Shown: piece after piece, positions 11,841 through 23,970 of the stretch
How positions within the stretch are numbered: position 1 is the stretch's first letter
Layout of the letters: each line of letters opens with the position of its first letter
Assembly (NCBI RefSeq): GCF_032854445.1
Contig: NC_088295.1
Location: 34,750,510-34,814,509, forward strand
Reading direction: 5' to 3'
Origin: Liolophura sinensis
Taxonomy: Eukaryota; Mollusca; Polyplacophora; Chitonida; Chitonidae
DNA: 64,000 nucleotides
Translations under genes and position numbers: made by a program
The notes under the pieces: generated by a model
What the model was told of the DNA's origin: nothing
The model's database searches: none
The model's input: only the letters and a program-made list of their open reading frames with translations

Positions 11841-12887
11841 AGTTACACGATTTAAATACTGATTTCACTCAGTCGCCTAGAATATACCTTGCGCTTTTCC
11901 AAAATCATTGAAAACTGTTGACTGCTTTTCCTTGCATGGCTCCGTCCTATTTTCGTACTTTATATACTTTCTTAGTTCTTTTGGAGCTTTATGTTATTCG
12001 TTTTGGGATTTGGACTTGCGATTATTGACCTGGAACATCTTCATTGGTTTCTGGCTGGTATACGAATGTCTGTTTCGACGTATAGATGTATGATATGTTA
12101 TGGTACAAACAGTGTCCTGACATGTATAGTTATAGTTGTAACTGTATCTGGATACATGTAGTTTCCTCTACTCCATAAACCTGGCCATCGTCAATGTTAT
12201 GAACACCTACGTTGAACACCCTATTCAGTTAATTTAACTGCTTGGTCAGTTCCATTGCCATCATGTTGCCATGAAGAGTGAAGTGAAACGCTATAAAGAC
12301 CCAAGTAACCCATTTTGTGTTCGATACAGAACTCAGTTTCATGCAGCATGGTTGTGCGTGGGAAAATCGGGAACATTCTACATGCAGCAAGCCGATGTAT
12401 CAGGTGTTAAACGTTCCGCATTACACCTTTGTATATCTAAATTGCTGAATGTACCATGATGTGCGACATTCCTGGATCACAGTACATCGCGCCATGCCGG
12501 TATTTAGTCACTGAAGTTAGGGTACATACACATCTCATGTATGTATAAGCCACAAGAAAGTCTGTTGACTTGGAACACTGCCAACAATGCATGCTCTGTC
12601 CGTGACAGTATCTAATTATATGTCCTATCTTATTGAACTCCTGTTGATTTTACATTGCATCCCAAAGCTTCTAAATTGTGTCTCAGTTTGGTTTGCCACC
12701 ATACCTGAATGTATAAATTCGTGCCTTTAAGTCATGCTAAATGCATGTAGTTTATCCATGCATATTTATTTCATTCATGAAGCTGCGGGCCAAAAGAAAA
12801 ATCTGTAACAGATGGACTATATAAAGTATGCAAATTCTTCTTTGCCGTTTATATGTAAATTTAACGTTTAGAATACTATAGTACTGT

Positions 12888-12890
<3 letters not shown>
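11841..12890. other. Spacer between the inverted reverse transcriptase remnants, left part
   Basis: No recognisable coding sequence. A 62-codon plus-strand frame at 12,271-12,459 has no known motif. The element ends could lie in this spacer but are not identifiable. Confidence 0.4.

Positions 12891-12942
<52 letters not shown>
12891..12942. repeat. (AT)n microsatellite
   Basis: About 26 uninterrupted AT dinucleotides. Confidence 0.97.
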
Positions 12943-12945
<3 letters not shown>

Positions 12946-13669
12946 TACAGAACGGGTTATTAACACAGAACGGGTGTATTTAATTTCAATTTACATTCAT
13001 GTATATAGAGTTGAGAAGAAAGCGTTTAGGTTTTTGCAGCATACTAGGAGCTATGTCCGGATTAGTAGCTAAGGACCGCGGAATAGCATAATCCCGTGTG
13101 TTTTCATATGTCATTATCTATTATGTCGCTCATACTCATTTCCTGGAAGTGATGGTTAATGACAGAGGAAACCGCCATGATATAACTCTTGCAAATATAT
13201 TTCACATTAGTATAGTGACTGAGGCTCAATTACAGGGACGAAAACAGTGATGTATATAAAAAAAAATGACCAGTATATGGCAATACGTGTTGTGACAAAA
13301 AATGGGAAATAAAACAGTCCTGTTGAAAATATGCAATAATTCTGCGTCCCGCGTGCACCGGAATTCATCAGTGCTTACGTAGTCCTTGGTTGACTCCGGT
13401 GACTCCGGTTACTCCATTCATAAGACTGACCGTCATCTCTTCTTGAGTGAATAGATGGCGTTAAATCTATAAAAAGAATTTTGTGGCCTCTCCTGGACTA
13501 TGTATCTATGCTTCGAACATCCGTTCATCAAGATGGGTGTTCCAGGTCAATAATCACAAGGCCAATTTCCAAAACGAAGTTGATCACAAACTACCACAGA
13601 ACTAAGGAAAATATATACAGTACGAAAATAGGACCTAATCATAAAAAGAAAAATAGTTTTCAATGATGT
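12943..13669. other. Spacer between the inverted reverse transcriptase remnants, right part
   Basis: Nothing recognised; no coding or repeat structure beyond the neighbouring AT tract. Confidence 0.4.
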
Positions 13670-14905
13670 TAGAATGTAAGTTGTCGATAATGAAATAATA
13701 ATTTATCTCAGTTGCGTTTTGATTGCAACTGTTCATATATCCAAAGTGGCTATCTAATTCAACACGATTAGACCCCTAGCCCCGAGTTAAGCGGGATTAG
13801 ACATGAGCAGAGCGCCAGAGATTCTGGACGGTCTATCCATATTTACTTACAAGAGAATTATACTCGTGGTAAACCTTCAGAAACTTGAAGGATTTTAATG
13901 GAATAACCTTGACACACTAGTTTTTGCAGTAATCCCTTGTGACGTTGACTGAAATCTTCACATAAGATAGGATCTAACAAATGCCACAAGGCGAGATATG
14001 TACCCGCCATATGCAGAACCTTTCCGTGTATTGCTGTCTAAATAAGAATATTTTACAATGTCAGAATTGAAATTATCCCTCCCTGCGAGAGAGGAAACCG
14101 TTTTAGTCTTTATACAAATATAGGTCCAGATAAGATGTACCATCTGGAGAGTATGCATGTGATTTCCTTTCAATCCAGCGGTGGATATGTATATGTCTTT
14201 CACCCCTTTTGATATATATGTATTGATTAAAGCTAGCAGATCATCAATATACTGTTTAGTGAATGAGAAAGATCGGGCCTGATGAGGATTACCCCTTAAT
14301 AGTTTCTGCATATAGTCGTATTCATACCGTATATAAGGTATAAGTCAGTCAAAAGGGGGACACAATTGGCACCCATCGGAATACACTCTTGATATAGGAT
14401 TTTATATGAATGAGAAACTCAAGCAACTCGAAAAACGACGAAACATCCCATGAATGGCAAACCTTGCATGCAGTGGAATTGAAGAAGCCTTTGTTGCCTC
14501 TGACGCTAATGTAGCGTTGACCACTTTTATTAAACACCGATACAATCAATGATGAAATTCCATAAATTTACTGTGCAAGAAATTAAAGAGTAGAGAGGGT
14601 GGAGAAATGCCTAGTAGAGAAGTGCTTATACTGCACGTGTATTTGAGCGCCAGTTCTTTTTTTTTTCATTGAGACGTTTTGAGTTTTCAAGGATCCACAT
14701 AGTTAACACCAGAATTTTTTTCAATTGCACAACATTTCTTCCAAAATTACTTCTTGTAGTGCCTTCATTAAGAGGGTAGATACAAGTTTGATGGTACAGC
14801 TTCTCGACCCCACAATAAAGCGAGCTTTGTATGGGGATTTATGCATTTTTGGAATCCAGTAAATTAAGTTGTATCGGTGTGACAGGAAGGCACGGATACA
14901 CACGT
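13670..14905 (-). pseudogene. Penelope-like reverse transcriptase remnant, copy B
   Basis: On the minus strand, in order, are YWIPKMHKSPYKARFIVGS (about 14,865-14,809), GNKGFFNSTACKVCHSWD in the 14,549-14,349 frame, PMGANCVPLLTDLY in a shifted frame at about 14,375-14,335, and ARSFSFTKQYIDDLLALINT at about 14,278-14,219. These follow the order of RT fingers and palm motifs in Penelope-like elements. The YIDD pair of aspartates (14,251-14,240) is intact, but at least two frameshifts and several stops break the protein. From about 14,350 down to 13,670 it is colinear with copy A in reverse orientation. Assignment to the Penelope class, rather than another RT lineage, is by memory of the motif style. 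Confidence 0.75.
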
Positions 14906-14995
14906 GTGTTTGAGAAAGGGCCGATGTTTTTAAATGCTTCCTAGAGTATTGGTCGCTCTAGAATACGTTGATGTTGCGGCAGTTGATAACATATG

Positions 14996-14997
<2 letters not shown>

Positions 14998-15059
<62 letters not shown>

Positions 15060-15070
15060 CTAAACATATG

Positions 15071-15118
<48 letters not shown>
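14998..15118. repeat. Two adjacent (TA)n arrays separated by a duplicated ACATATGCC leader
   Basis: The first TA tract covers 14,998-15,055 and the second 15,071-15,117. Each is preceded by the same AACATATGCC word (14,987-14,996 and 15,063-15,072), so the leader and its tract were duplicated as one unit. The long Tyr-Ile frames over this region are artefacts of the dinucleotide repeat. Confidence 0.95.
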
Positions 15119-15122
<4 letters not shown>

Positions 15123-16399
15123 GCATCATCTGACAGTCGACTTGTTGTCATGTTCGTGTGAGTTAGTTGAACGAAATCAAAGATGGACCTCCTCTCCGTA
15201 GTACATGACCAATACATGCATACAGGCTATAAACCTACATAATTCATGCATGCGCGTGCTTATCTATACACTGTTGCTTTTCATTTACTAATTTAATTAA
15301 CATTAACGCGATTATCACAGTTAGATGTGGGATCGCAGGTAGGCCTAATTAAATATGCAGGTACTGAACAAAAATACAACGGAGCTGAAAAACTGCTGTC
15401 TTGACGAATCTTGATTGCGTGTACAAATACATGTACGTATATCAGCGAGTGGGTGTCACGCACGTTCTATATCGTTGCTTAAGCATATCAAACATATAGA
15501 AAGACCATTTATGTTCGTCGTGTTTTGCGCTTAATTCAAGAGCTTTTTATGGCACAAATACCACATCATGTAACGGTACAGGCTTGTGTCCTGGTAGCAT
15601 TTCTTTACTCAACATTTATTTGAATGCAGGTGTTGTACGCCACACTGATGATACGCCATATACAATTACAGTATGTAGGTACACCGCATGTACACCGCAT
15701 GTACAATGTAGCTGACACGGCCGTTACTATTTATCTATATGTACTAATTAGGCCTATAGCCTACATTTCGATTGTGGTTAATCACCGATAGGCCTATGCG
15801 ATTATATAGGCCTACAGTATATTGCTACACCTTCTAGCCCACCGACAAACAAACTCGGCGCAAACTGTAAGTTTATGATTTTGTGTACAGTAAGCCTACC
15901 ATGTCTACGTACATGGGCTTGATCTATGAACTATCCAATCTTGACATCACGCGAAACATGGCACGATACTATCAGATTACAAAACCTGCCTCAACCCGCT
16001 AGAAATTGTAGGCCACACGACTTGTGATATAGGTATTTCTCAAAATTTGGTACTCAAGCCGAGGGACAAAATTATACCTTCCCAATAAAGAAAATTTTTT
16101 TATCTGCGATCTCCTGCTCCACACTTCAATCTAAAATCCACGTGCTGATATGCCCGCATGAAAAAATTTAAAAAAAGTGTTAGAAGCCTGCAGGCCTATA
16201 CATATCCCTTGCACCATGTCTTACAAGTAGGTCAAAGATTACGTGCAGATCAACTTCTGTATCAAAATAGTCATATCTAATCTGGCTGCTTGAGGAAGTA
16301 TTAGTTTCTTCTTTCTTCCTTTCAGAAGGCTGAAGCTTTTATGATCGCTCGTTTGTGCAGAAATCCTGCTTTTTCAGATCTAACTTCGTCCGCGTGCGA
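15119..16399. other. Intergenic, upstream of the cadherin gene
   Basis: No gene recognised. The sequence is AT-rich until about 16,350, where CpG dinucleotides become more frequent. A short direct repeat, GTACACCGCAT, occurs twice near 15,678-15,700. Confidence 0.45.
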
Positions 16400-17087
16400 G
16401 TTCTTACTCTACACCAATCAAACCGGGTCTAACGCAGTATCATAGCGCGAGCTGTCGATGTAAGCAGCCTTGTGATTGGATAGGCGAGCGAGCCCACCTG
16501 TGATTGCTGAAGATATCAAAGAGAGCAGACGGAGCCGTGTTGTGAACAGGCGAGTGGCGGGCCGCTTTGTTTTACTGACAGGCACCAGCGTTGCTACTCC
16601 TTGGCCCTGGAGATAATCTAACAGGAACATTTTACTCGACAGTATCGCGCGGACTCCAGCAAAGAAAAAAACCCCAAACCTTTGCCATCACTGCGCTCGT
16701 TCGAATGGTGTAAGGATTTTAAGTTAGTGTTGCTTGCCGCTCTCTTCCTCGAGTCAATGTCCGACAACAACTGACAGTTCCAGATACGTGACTGGCTTTC
16801 ACTGTTCAAACCATCCTTTGGCTCGGAGGGCAGTTCTGAGGCTTCCCTTATTGTCAGTTGCCACAAGGAAAAGCATTATTGTTACCCGTACTCCATCTGT
16901 GTGTTGAAGACATCTCTTGGCAGAAGTGAGTCTGTTTTATTTGGAATTTAACGGGAGGACTTTCTCTAGCAGTAGCAGGCCGTACATACGTGTGTGTACG
17001 TGTTGTATTTGATCACAGACCGTATCAAATCGGCCGCTGACGACGATCTGATGTCACACTGCCTGCACATTTATATGTTAGCCTCAG
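16400..17087 (+). promoter_or_regulatory. Likely promoter and first non-coding exon of the cadherin gene
   Basis: CpG-containing sequence (for example TATCGCGCGG near 16,643, CGAGTCAATGTCCG near 16,749 and CGGCCGCTGACGACG near 17,031) stands out from AT-rich flanks. It ends with a very strong splice donor, CCTCAG then GTAAGTG at 17,088. A weaker donor, AGAA then GTGAGT, lies at 16,926. No coding frame fits, so a 5'UTR exon is the simplest reading. The link to the cadherin exons 23 kb downstream is inference from strand and from the absence of any other gene between them; the start of transcription cannot be placed. No TATA box is obvious. Confidence 0.45.
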
Positions 17088-20000
17088 GTAAGTGAACAAG
17101 GTCTATCTGGTCTAATGTTAGCAAGCTTCATGCCGTTTCAGACTATTTCAGGATTTCTTTATCATTTAAAATTATACAATGCTCATTAAAGGCAAATACC
17201 TGACGTTTTAACTGCCGTGGTAAGTTTTTATACTTGTAGGCCTACATAGACAGAATGAACCGTGACTTCATCTTGGATAAAATTGTATGCAACTATTAAG
17301 GTTTTCATAGCTCACACAATGTCTGCATTGCAAACTCTCAAATGTTAGCATACTTTTATTTTATAATACTGAATGACCAGTATTTATGTACATGTAGATA
17401 TTTGTTTGGTAGTTAGAATATTAGCTGGACTAATGTACTTGATCAAAAAAAAAAACTCACAAATTTAGTTGTATTAGATTCCTTTCTTCATTAGTAAAAA
17501 CATACATTTGTGGGTGGATGTTAGATGCCGTGTAAATGAATTGCCCACAATAATGAATTGTGTGTGATAATCTTTATTTAATCCTTGAGGTTAATTTCAA
17601 GGACGTAGTATGAAAGGAAGCACTATAGGCCCTTCTGTTCCTGTATGCTCATTGTTGTTAACACTTGAGGAAAGGCGTTGTAATTGTTAGCTGAACTGCA
17701 CTAATTCTTAACTACGGCTATTTATTGCAGATTCTAAATGTTTGACAGATAGAGGAGATTAATGTTTTTATTTGAAAAAACTTATTTTCTTGCCGTTTTT
17801 ATGTTGATCTTTAGAAGTGGGAATTAAAGGTTTTTGTATTTAGTTCGGACTTATCAGTGTTAATTGTCCTGAATGTTTTGCAGAGTTCATTCTGAGAGGA
17901 GTTGACTGTTCCTTTGTGCATTGTCTTAGTATTTATTTTGTGTATATTTTTAGACCTGTTAAGGAGCTACCGATCATTAAACTTGTATCAGTTAATTGAA
18001 GATGTGTGTGAACTGATGAACTCAGCGTGCATTGGAGTTGCCTACAGTCAGTGTGCAGCATCTCTGAGCAGCTGAATAATTACTGTACTGTAGAGCGTTA
18101 GTATTACTTAGCAAAGGTTTAACTTACAACGTGTGGTCACTTTGTTTAACCTCAGGTATATTTCTGCTTCTGTTAGTGTGACTGTGTAAACTCATCTTAG
18201 CTTAATGTTATAGACACTCTTTCGATAGATTTAGAAAGAAAGAAATTGTATATTAAAAAAATGTTGTTTCATGCCACTAGCCATTGGCCTAGTTGCTAGG
18301 TTTTTTATTTTTTTTATTTTTGTTTTTAACATATAGTGTGTTGCTAATTAATCATGTTGATGATGAAAAAAGATGCTGCTTTTTACCCACATTTTTTTGC
18401 TTGCTTTGCTGGATATCTTTACTTATTGTCTTCTTTCTGAGCTCTTTTCCCCCTTCAAAAACAGTTTCATAACCTTTGCCCTATTGTTCAAACACAGTTT
18501 CACTTGATGTGTCTCAACTAACTCCTACATGCCTGCATGTACACTTTAGCTGCCAGGTAAAGATGTTCGATTAGATTCTCAAGTTGAAGTTGACTTAAGG
18601 AGAGGGGTATTAAAGGCAGATCTGTTTGGAATAGCAGTTTATACACAAGAGTCGGATAATTGTTACCTACATGTACACATTAGGTGCGAAGTATGGGAGT
18701 CGTGGAAAATCTCTGGTGGGAGCTACATGTGGAGATGGATGAGATCTTGCTGGAAAGTCAAGGACATGGGTACGGAGTGAACAGGATTGGTCGAAGGCCT
18801 AACACTGTGTGAAAATTTGGCAGCTTTGTATCAGCTTTGGAGCTGCTCCAACCTGTAGTTGCATTTTTTGCTTCAGTAGTTGTTGCGCACATTTCTATAT
18901 GTGAATCTGTTACAAGTAAGATTTTCTGATTCAAAGGAATTAAGTTAAATTATTATAAGAATAATGTACAGTAATGAAAATAATTTTTTCATATTAATAA
19001 TATTTGTTTAACACTTTTGAAGTTTTAACACTTTGGAAGTTCAGTCTGGCTGGCTTAACTCTTAATCATCTCAGTTGTAAGAAAAAAGTTTCTCCAAATT
19101 GGACAGAACCTAACATTCATTGCCCTTTTTTTTTTGGAGTAATTTATTAGCACATCGCATATGATATGCTTGTAAAGGTTGTTTTCCTTGATCAAGTGGA
19201 TTTAAATGTAGCTTGACAAACTAATCGTATTTAAAGTTAGACAATAACACTAACACACTTATATGTAGTATGTCTTAAATTTAACTTACACAAGCGAAAT
19301 GTACTGGATCAGCAAAACTGCACACCAGCTTGCCATTGCTTAACTCGGCATACTTGTCCACCTTCATATCCCCCCTGCTTTGTGTTCTTCTAATGAACTT
19401 GAAACGTGTAATTAACTTGATCATGACTTGGCAATGTGTATGTAGTGTACACATTTACATGTAAATGAGTAATTGATCTGTGGTCTTAAAACATGGGCAG
19501 TTTTCCCCTCCTTTTTTTTACACTACATGTACATGGGTCATGTTAACCTAGTGCTCTTAGCCTTGCCAATTAATTAGTACATTTACATGCAAGGAAATAC
19601 AGGAGATTACTGAATGTCTGTGGTCATAATTAAGTGTATGGTCATCATTTGATCTACGGCTCAGTTGTTGGCCTCCTGATTTATTGTACAACACCTAAAG
19701 CCTCCAGAAGCACACCTCAAAATGCTACTTTTGATGCCAAAACCTGAGTTTTTCCTGATAAGAAATTAATCCTACTATTAATGAAGAAGTGACCATATAA
19801 GTTGAATGAATAAATCAGAATCCACTTGAAAAGTACTTTAATAACTTCAGGTGAAATGCACCATCCTAAGCGCTAGAAGAATTTTCTTTCTCACGCTTGT
19901 GGCTTTTCGTACTAAATGAAATAGGTTAAGTTAGAAATCAGTGCATAACCATTATAGTTACGCCTAGATGGTGACAGTAATAGTTTTTCACCTGTGGTGA

Positions 20001-21977
20001 AATGTGTCCCCCAGTAATGGATTTAAAGAGCATTTGATTGGCATCAATAACCATTGCCTGAGGGCTTGTCTGTACAGTGACAGAGTGCCCAGAACTGTAA
20101 CAAACCACCATTGTACACATAATGCACTTTCGGTGGCAGATAGGTGTAAAAATAGTTTCCAGTCAATTGAACAGACAAGGAATGGCCTGTGTTGATGAAA
20201 AAATTTATCCTATATGTGCTTTCACAGGACCAGAATCCATGAAAGCTGCACACATAACTCATAATGACACTCACAATTTGCACACGTTGAGACGCGATTG
20301 ATTTCTGTGAAGAAGGTACAGAGATTGTTTGAGAATAATTGAAAAAGCGCCAGTTTCATGCTTACTGTCTATAATACGAAGAGTAGGGTGATAAGATTTC
20401 TCTAGTTGGGTTATTTGCCATTTTTCATAGTTTAAACAGCTTGAGATCAATAGTAGGATGAGTGTGGGATGAGGAGAAGGCAGCAACCAGTAGGTTGATC
20501 TCAGCTGACTGTTTAGTCAACAGTATTTACCGGACACAGTCAGTTGATTAACACAGGTAAAAATACCCATGCGTCAGACAGGAGACAGTTTAATCTGTTC
20601 TGGAAATTTGCAGTTAACTGTCCACATATACAATCTTGTGTTGAGTTGAAAATTAAATCTGTTAGCTCATTTTGTTTTATTTTTATTTTTAAAGGTTTAT
20701 TTTGTATTGAATTTTTTGAATTCTGAGACATCTGGAAGTTCTGTCAACAAATATTTCAGTAAATCATGCAAGTATATGTAAGAAGTAGGCTAAAACCATG
20801 TGTTTGACTAAAGCCTTAAGGCAGAAGGTTTGTCATGTACCTGGTGAAGGGTAGCAGTAAAGGGCTCAGCCTGTTTTTTCCAGCTGCTCTACCAAATGAA
20901 CCTGACTGCCATTGCATAAATGAAATACCCTTGTATTCATTTAGGTCCTTATATGTATAGCCCTATATTTGAACGCACAAATAAATAGTGCTTCATTATG
21001 CTGGTATTGAAGCTGCTCATCCTTCAAGCATAACTTACTCCACATACATACATATTAAAAATATTATTCATGAAAATCTGTTCAGGCACATCAGGTTATA
21101 AGTGTCCATAGCTCTAGGTGTTTGGCCAGGTCAGAGTAATACTGTTCTGAATCATTATGGGCTAGTGTTCATGTTCAACAAAAGTGAATCTTTGTATAAT
21201 ATACATCTATAACTCGATACGTCTTTGTGGTGTACATATACAAATATGCATAAACAAAGAAGGGTTGCTTATAAATATATGTAGCCTCATCATTAACCCT
21301 GGTGAAGCAACAGCAAAAATATTATGGTATGGTAACATATTGTTAATTGTCAGCCAGTTTTGTTTACATCATATATATGCATATTTGGCATATGTGTTCA
21401 TGAAGGAATTCATGGACCTTGATGATGCTGGAACATGGTGAACCAAATGCATATTCATGGTAATGTACATTAATTTACAGTATATTCCATGATGTAAAGC
21501 TGTTTCCAATTGTTTGATAAATAGTACCTCAGTGAGTTCTTAATGCTTCTTCTAAGTTCTTGAATTTAGAGCTTATATACTTTGCCTTTTATCACAACTA
21601 GATTTATATTGACCAGGCCAGGCCAAAATCAATTGCTCTTTGATCTGCATACATGTACATTGACCTATAAGCATAGTAAGGTTTTGTTTGTGAACCACAC
21701 CCTTTCTATATTGACTCTCACATACATGTACATGTTCGATATCTACAGTGGCATGCTGAGTTGGCTGATATTATTTCTATCAGTGTTTGATCTAACTGTA
21801 CATCATGTGCCTTTAGTTTTAATCATTCATATCCCCACTCAGCCCAAACCCTTGTAGTCTCACAGTGGTCACACATATATACCGTGACAGTGGAAATCGG
21901 TTGTATAAATTTACTCATAATGTATGATGAAACTCAACTGTAGATATTCTGTTTATAAAGGTCTTGAAATAAGACCA

Positions 21978-22141
21978 TTGTAATCCTTCAACATTTTCGC
22001 GTGTTTGCAGGATGTTTGTTCCAGCATATTTTGATGGCATTACTCTGTACAGACTGATACAATTATACTTTTTTTGAAGCCCTGAAATTGCCTAACCCAA
22101 CTGATGCAGTTTTCATGTATGAAAAGTTTGAGGAATTGTAG
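21978..22141. mobile_element. MITE, second copy of the 47.4-kb family
   Basis: It starts TTGTAATCCTTCAACATTTT and ends GAAAAGTTTGAGGAATTGTA, which are imperfect inverted ends. The interior (GATGTTTGTTCCAGCATATT, GATGGCATTACTCTGTACAG, GCCCTGAAATTGCCTAACCC) is colinear with the copy at 47,391-47,590. It is about 164 bp, more diverged and somewhat shorter. The flanking dinucleotides are CA on the left and TA on the right, so the target duplication has decayed. Confidence 0.75.
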
Positions 22142-23739
22142 TATTGACATCATCCAAATGAACAGTCAATGTTGAAACTCTGTTGATGAATATCCTACCT
22201 CATATGAACCTGGACATAGTTCTACAAGGTTGTAAATCCTGTAGTGATTGTTTCTGGCTTATACAGAGATTGGATGACCAGGTACAGGGTACACGAGTTT
22301 TCCAATTCCATAACATTTAAGGTAAACTAAATAAATTACATCACAATTTTTCATAAAATTATGACCCGTCGGTTAAACATGTTCTTCCCATGATGTGGAT
22401 GCATTACCGATTTAGCCGTATTATATATAATCATCCATTCACTCTTTATAAAATTATGTACTGTTGGTGACATCACAGATCTGTTAACAGTATATATTCC
22501 ATACGGAAATACAGAAGTTCTTGGGTTTATGAAAACACCAATTGATGTAATTACTAGCTTTGTTATGAAGCGAAGGAACATAGTGTTAGCGTATTTCTTC
22601 ACCAACTTCTCCGAAATACCATAGAAAGCAGTTAATTATCACAAATCGGTCACGTTGGGGACTTTCTTATATAAATACTGTTCTTGGTCTCACTAGGTTT
22701 GCCTTTTTTCTTTAATTGCGTTTGTTGCAATTATGACAGTGAGCTTTCCCATTTCCTCATGCATTGACATATGCTAGATTTCATATGGTAGTAGATTTCA
22801 ATGTATTTATAGCTACATGTAAGTCTCCACCTGATGTTTACGTACATTTGGTATGTTTATGCTAAGTAAAGTCTCTCTTTGAATGTTGTTAATTGACTGT
22901 TACATATACCTCACCCTTGATCAGTTTCAAATGAGCATCTTGATTACCGATGCACACAATCTTTTCTTTTCTAAGTTACATGTATGGTGATACAATCTAT
23001 GCATTTAACAATACATCAAGACGTGTGTTGAAGTGAATGTGGGATACAGTTATGTCCTTCATTGCGGTATGAATATATTCATGCGCATAGATGTATATAC
23101 GTATCTGGTGTACATGAGTGAAATTCTAATGAGAGTCCAGTTATGGCCTGTGTTAAGCCATCCATTTGTCTGTCTTCATGCCAGTACAATTACCTGTGGA
23201 TGCATACATGTGTACTAACTCGTAGCCATCCCATACTTTGTCATTTACGCATGACTTGATAGACTACCTAGGCATATACAATAATTAACACACATAATGT
23301 TAGTTGACATATTATTCTATATGAAAAAAAGAATTGTCATGCCAAGTGAACATACATGTATATGTACCTGTATGTGGCCTACAGTTGCCTAGCTGTACAT
23401 GTACTTGTAAGTATTCAGTAAGCATGAAGTCCTTGTGAACTAAAAGTGTAATGATGGAAGCTTAGATGTTTAACACCCAGGATGAATTGTGCTTTTAAAA
23501 TCTTGCATGTGATTGTAGTTAAAATTGTCAGCTTGTAATTGTGCTCTCTGCTCAAGTAAACCGGGATTTTGAAAACAGCTTGGCTGTGAACAGTTTGTTA
23601 CTTTTGTGTACATGTATTGACAAGTTTAGCAGTACAGAGTAAATAAGGTGAAAGTTTTAATTGAACACTACTGTTCAGAGTATTTAAAAGTAGATGATGT
23701 GCAGGGCTCTTCATTGCAGCATTGTATGAATTATAACAT

Positions 23740-23970
23740 AGGGGTCTTTAGGGTGCTATCAGAACACAATGACCTAGGAACCCGTCACTAATTTGATGAC
23801 TGGGATTTCACCTCATGCTTCCTCTTCTGTCATAGGTGAAGGTCTGCCTGCAACCTGTGGGTTTCCCTTTTACTTTGTCCGGTTTACTCTTACATGATGC
23901 TGGCCTCCATTGTGTTAAGTGAGTTATTCTTGAGGATGGCATAAAACACCAATCAAATAAATACATAATG
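23740..23970 (+). mobile_element. SINE family A, diverged copy
   Basis: The body word ACACAATGACCTAGGAACCC, the middle GAAGGTCTGCCTGCAACCTG and the tail GAGTTATTCTTGAGGATGGC with AAAACACCAATCAAATAAAT follow the family order. The tRNA-like head before 23,785 is strongly mutated. Confidence 0.8.

Noticed and set aside
14930-15217. Minus-strand frames of repeated Tyr-Ile
   Set aside because: They are translations of the (TA)n microsatellites, not protein-coding.
16418-16866. Minus-strand frames over the CpG-bearing segment, suggesting a bidirectional promoter with a coding exon
   Set aside because: The peptides have no recognisable family and no suitable donor; the segment is better explained as the promoter/5'UTR region of the plus-strand gene.
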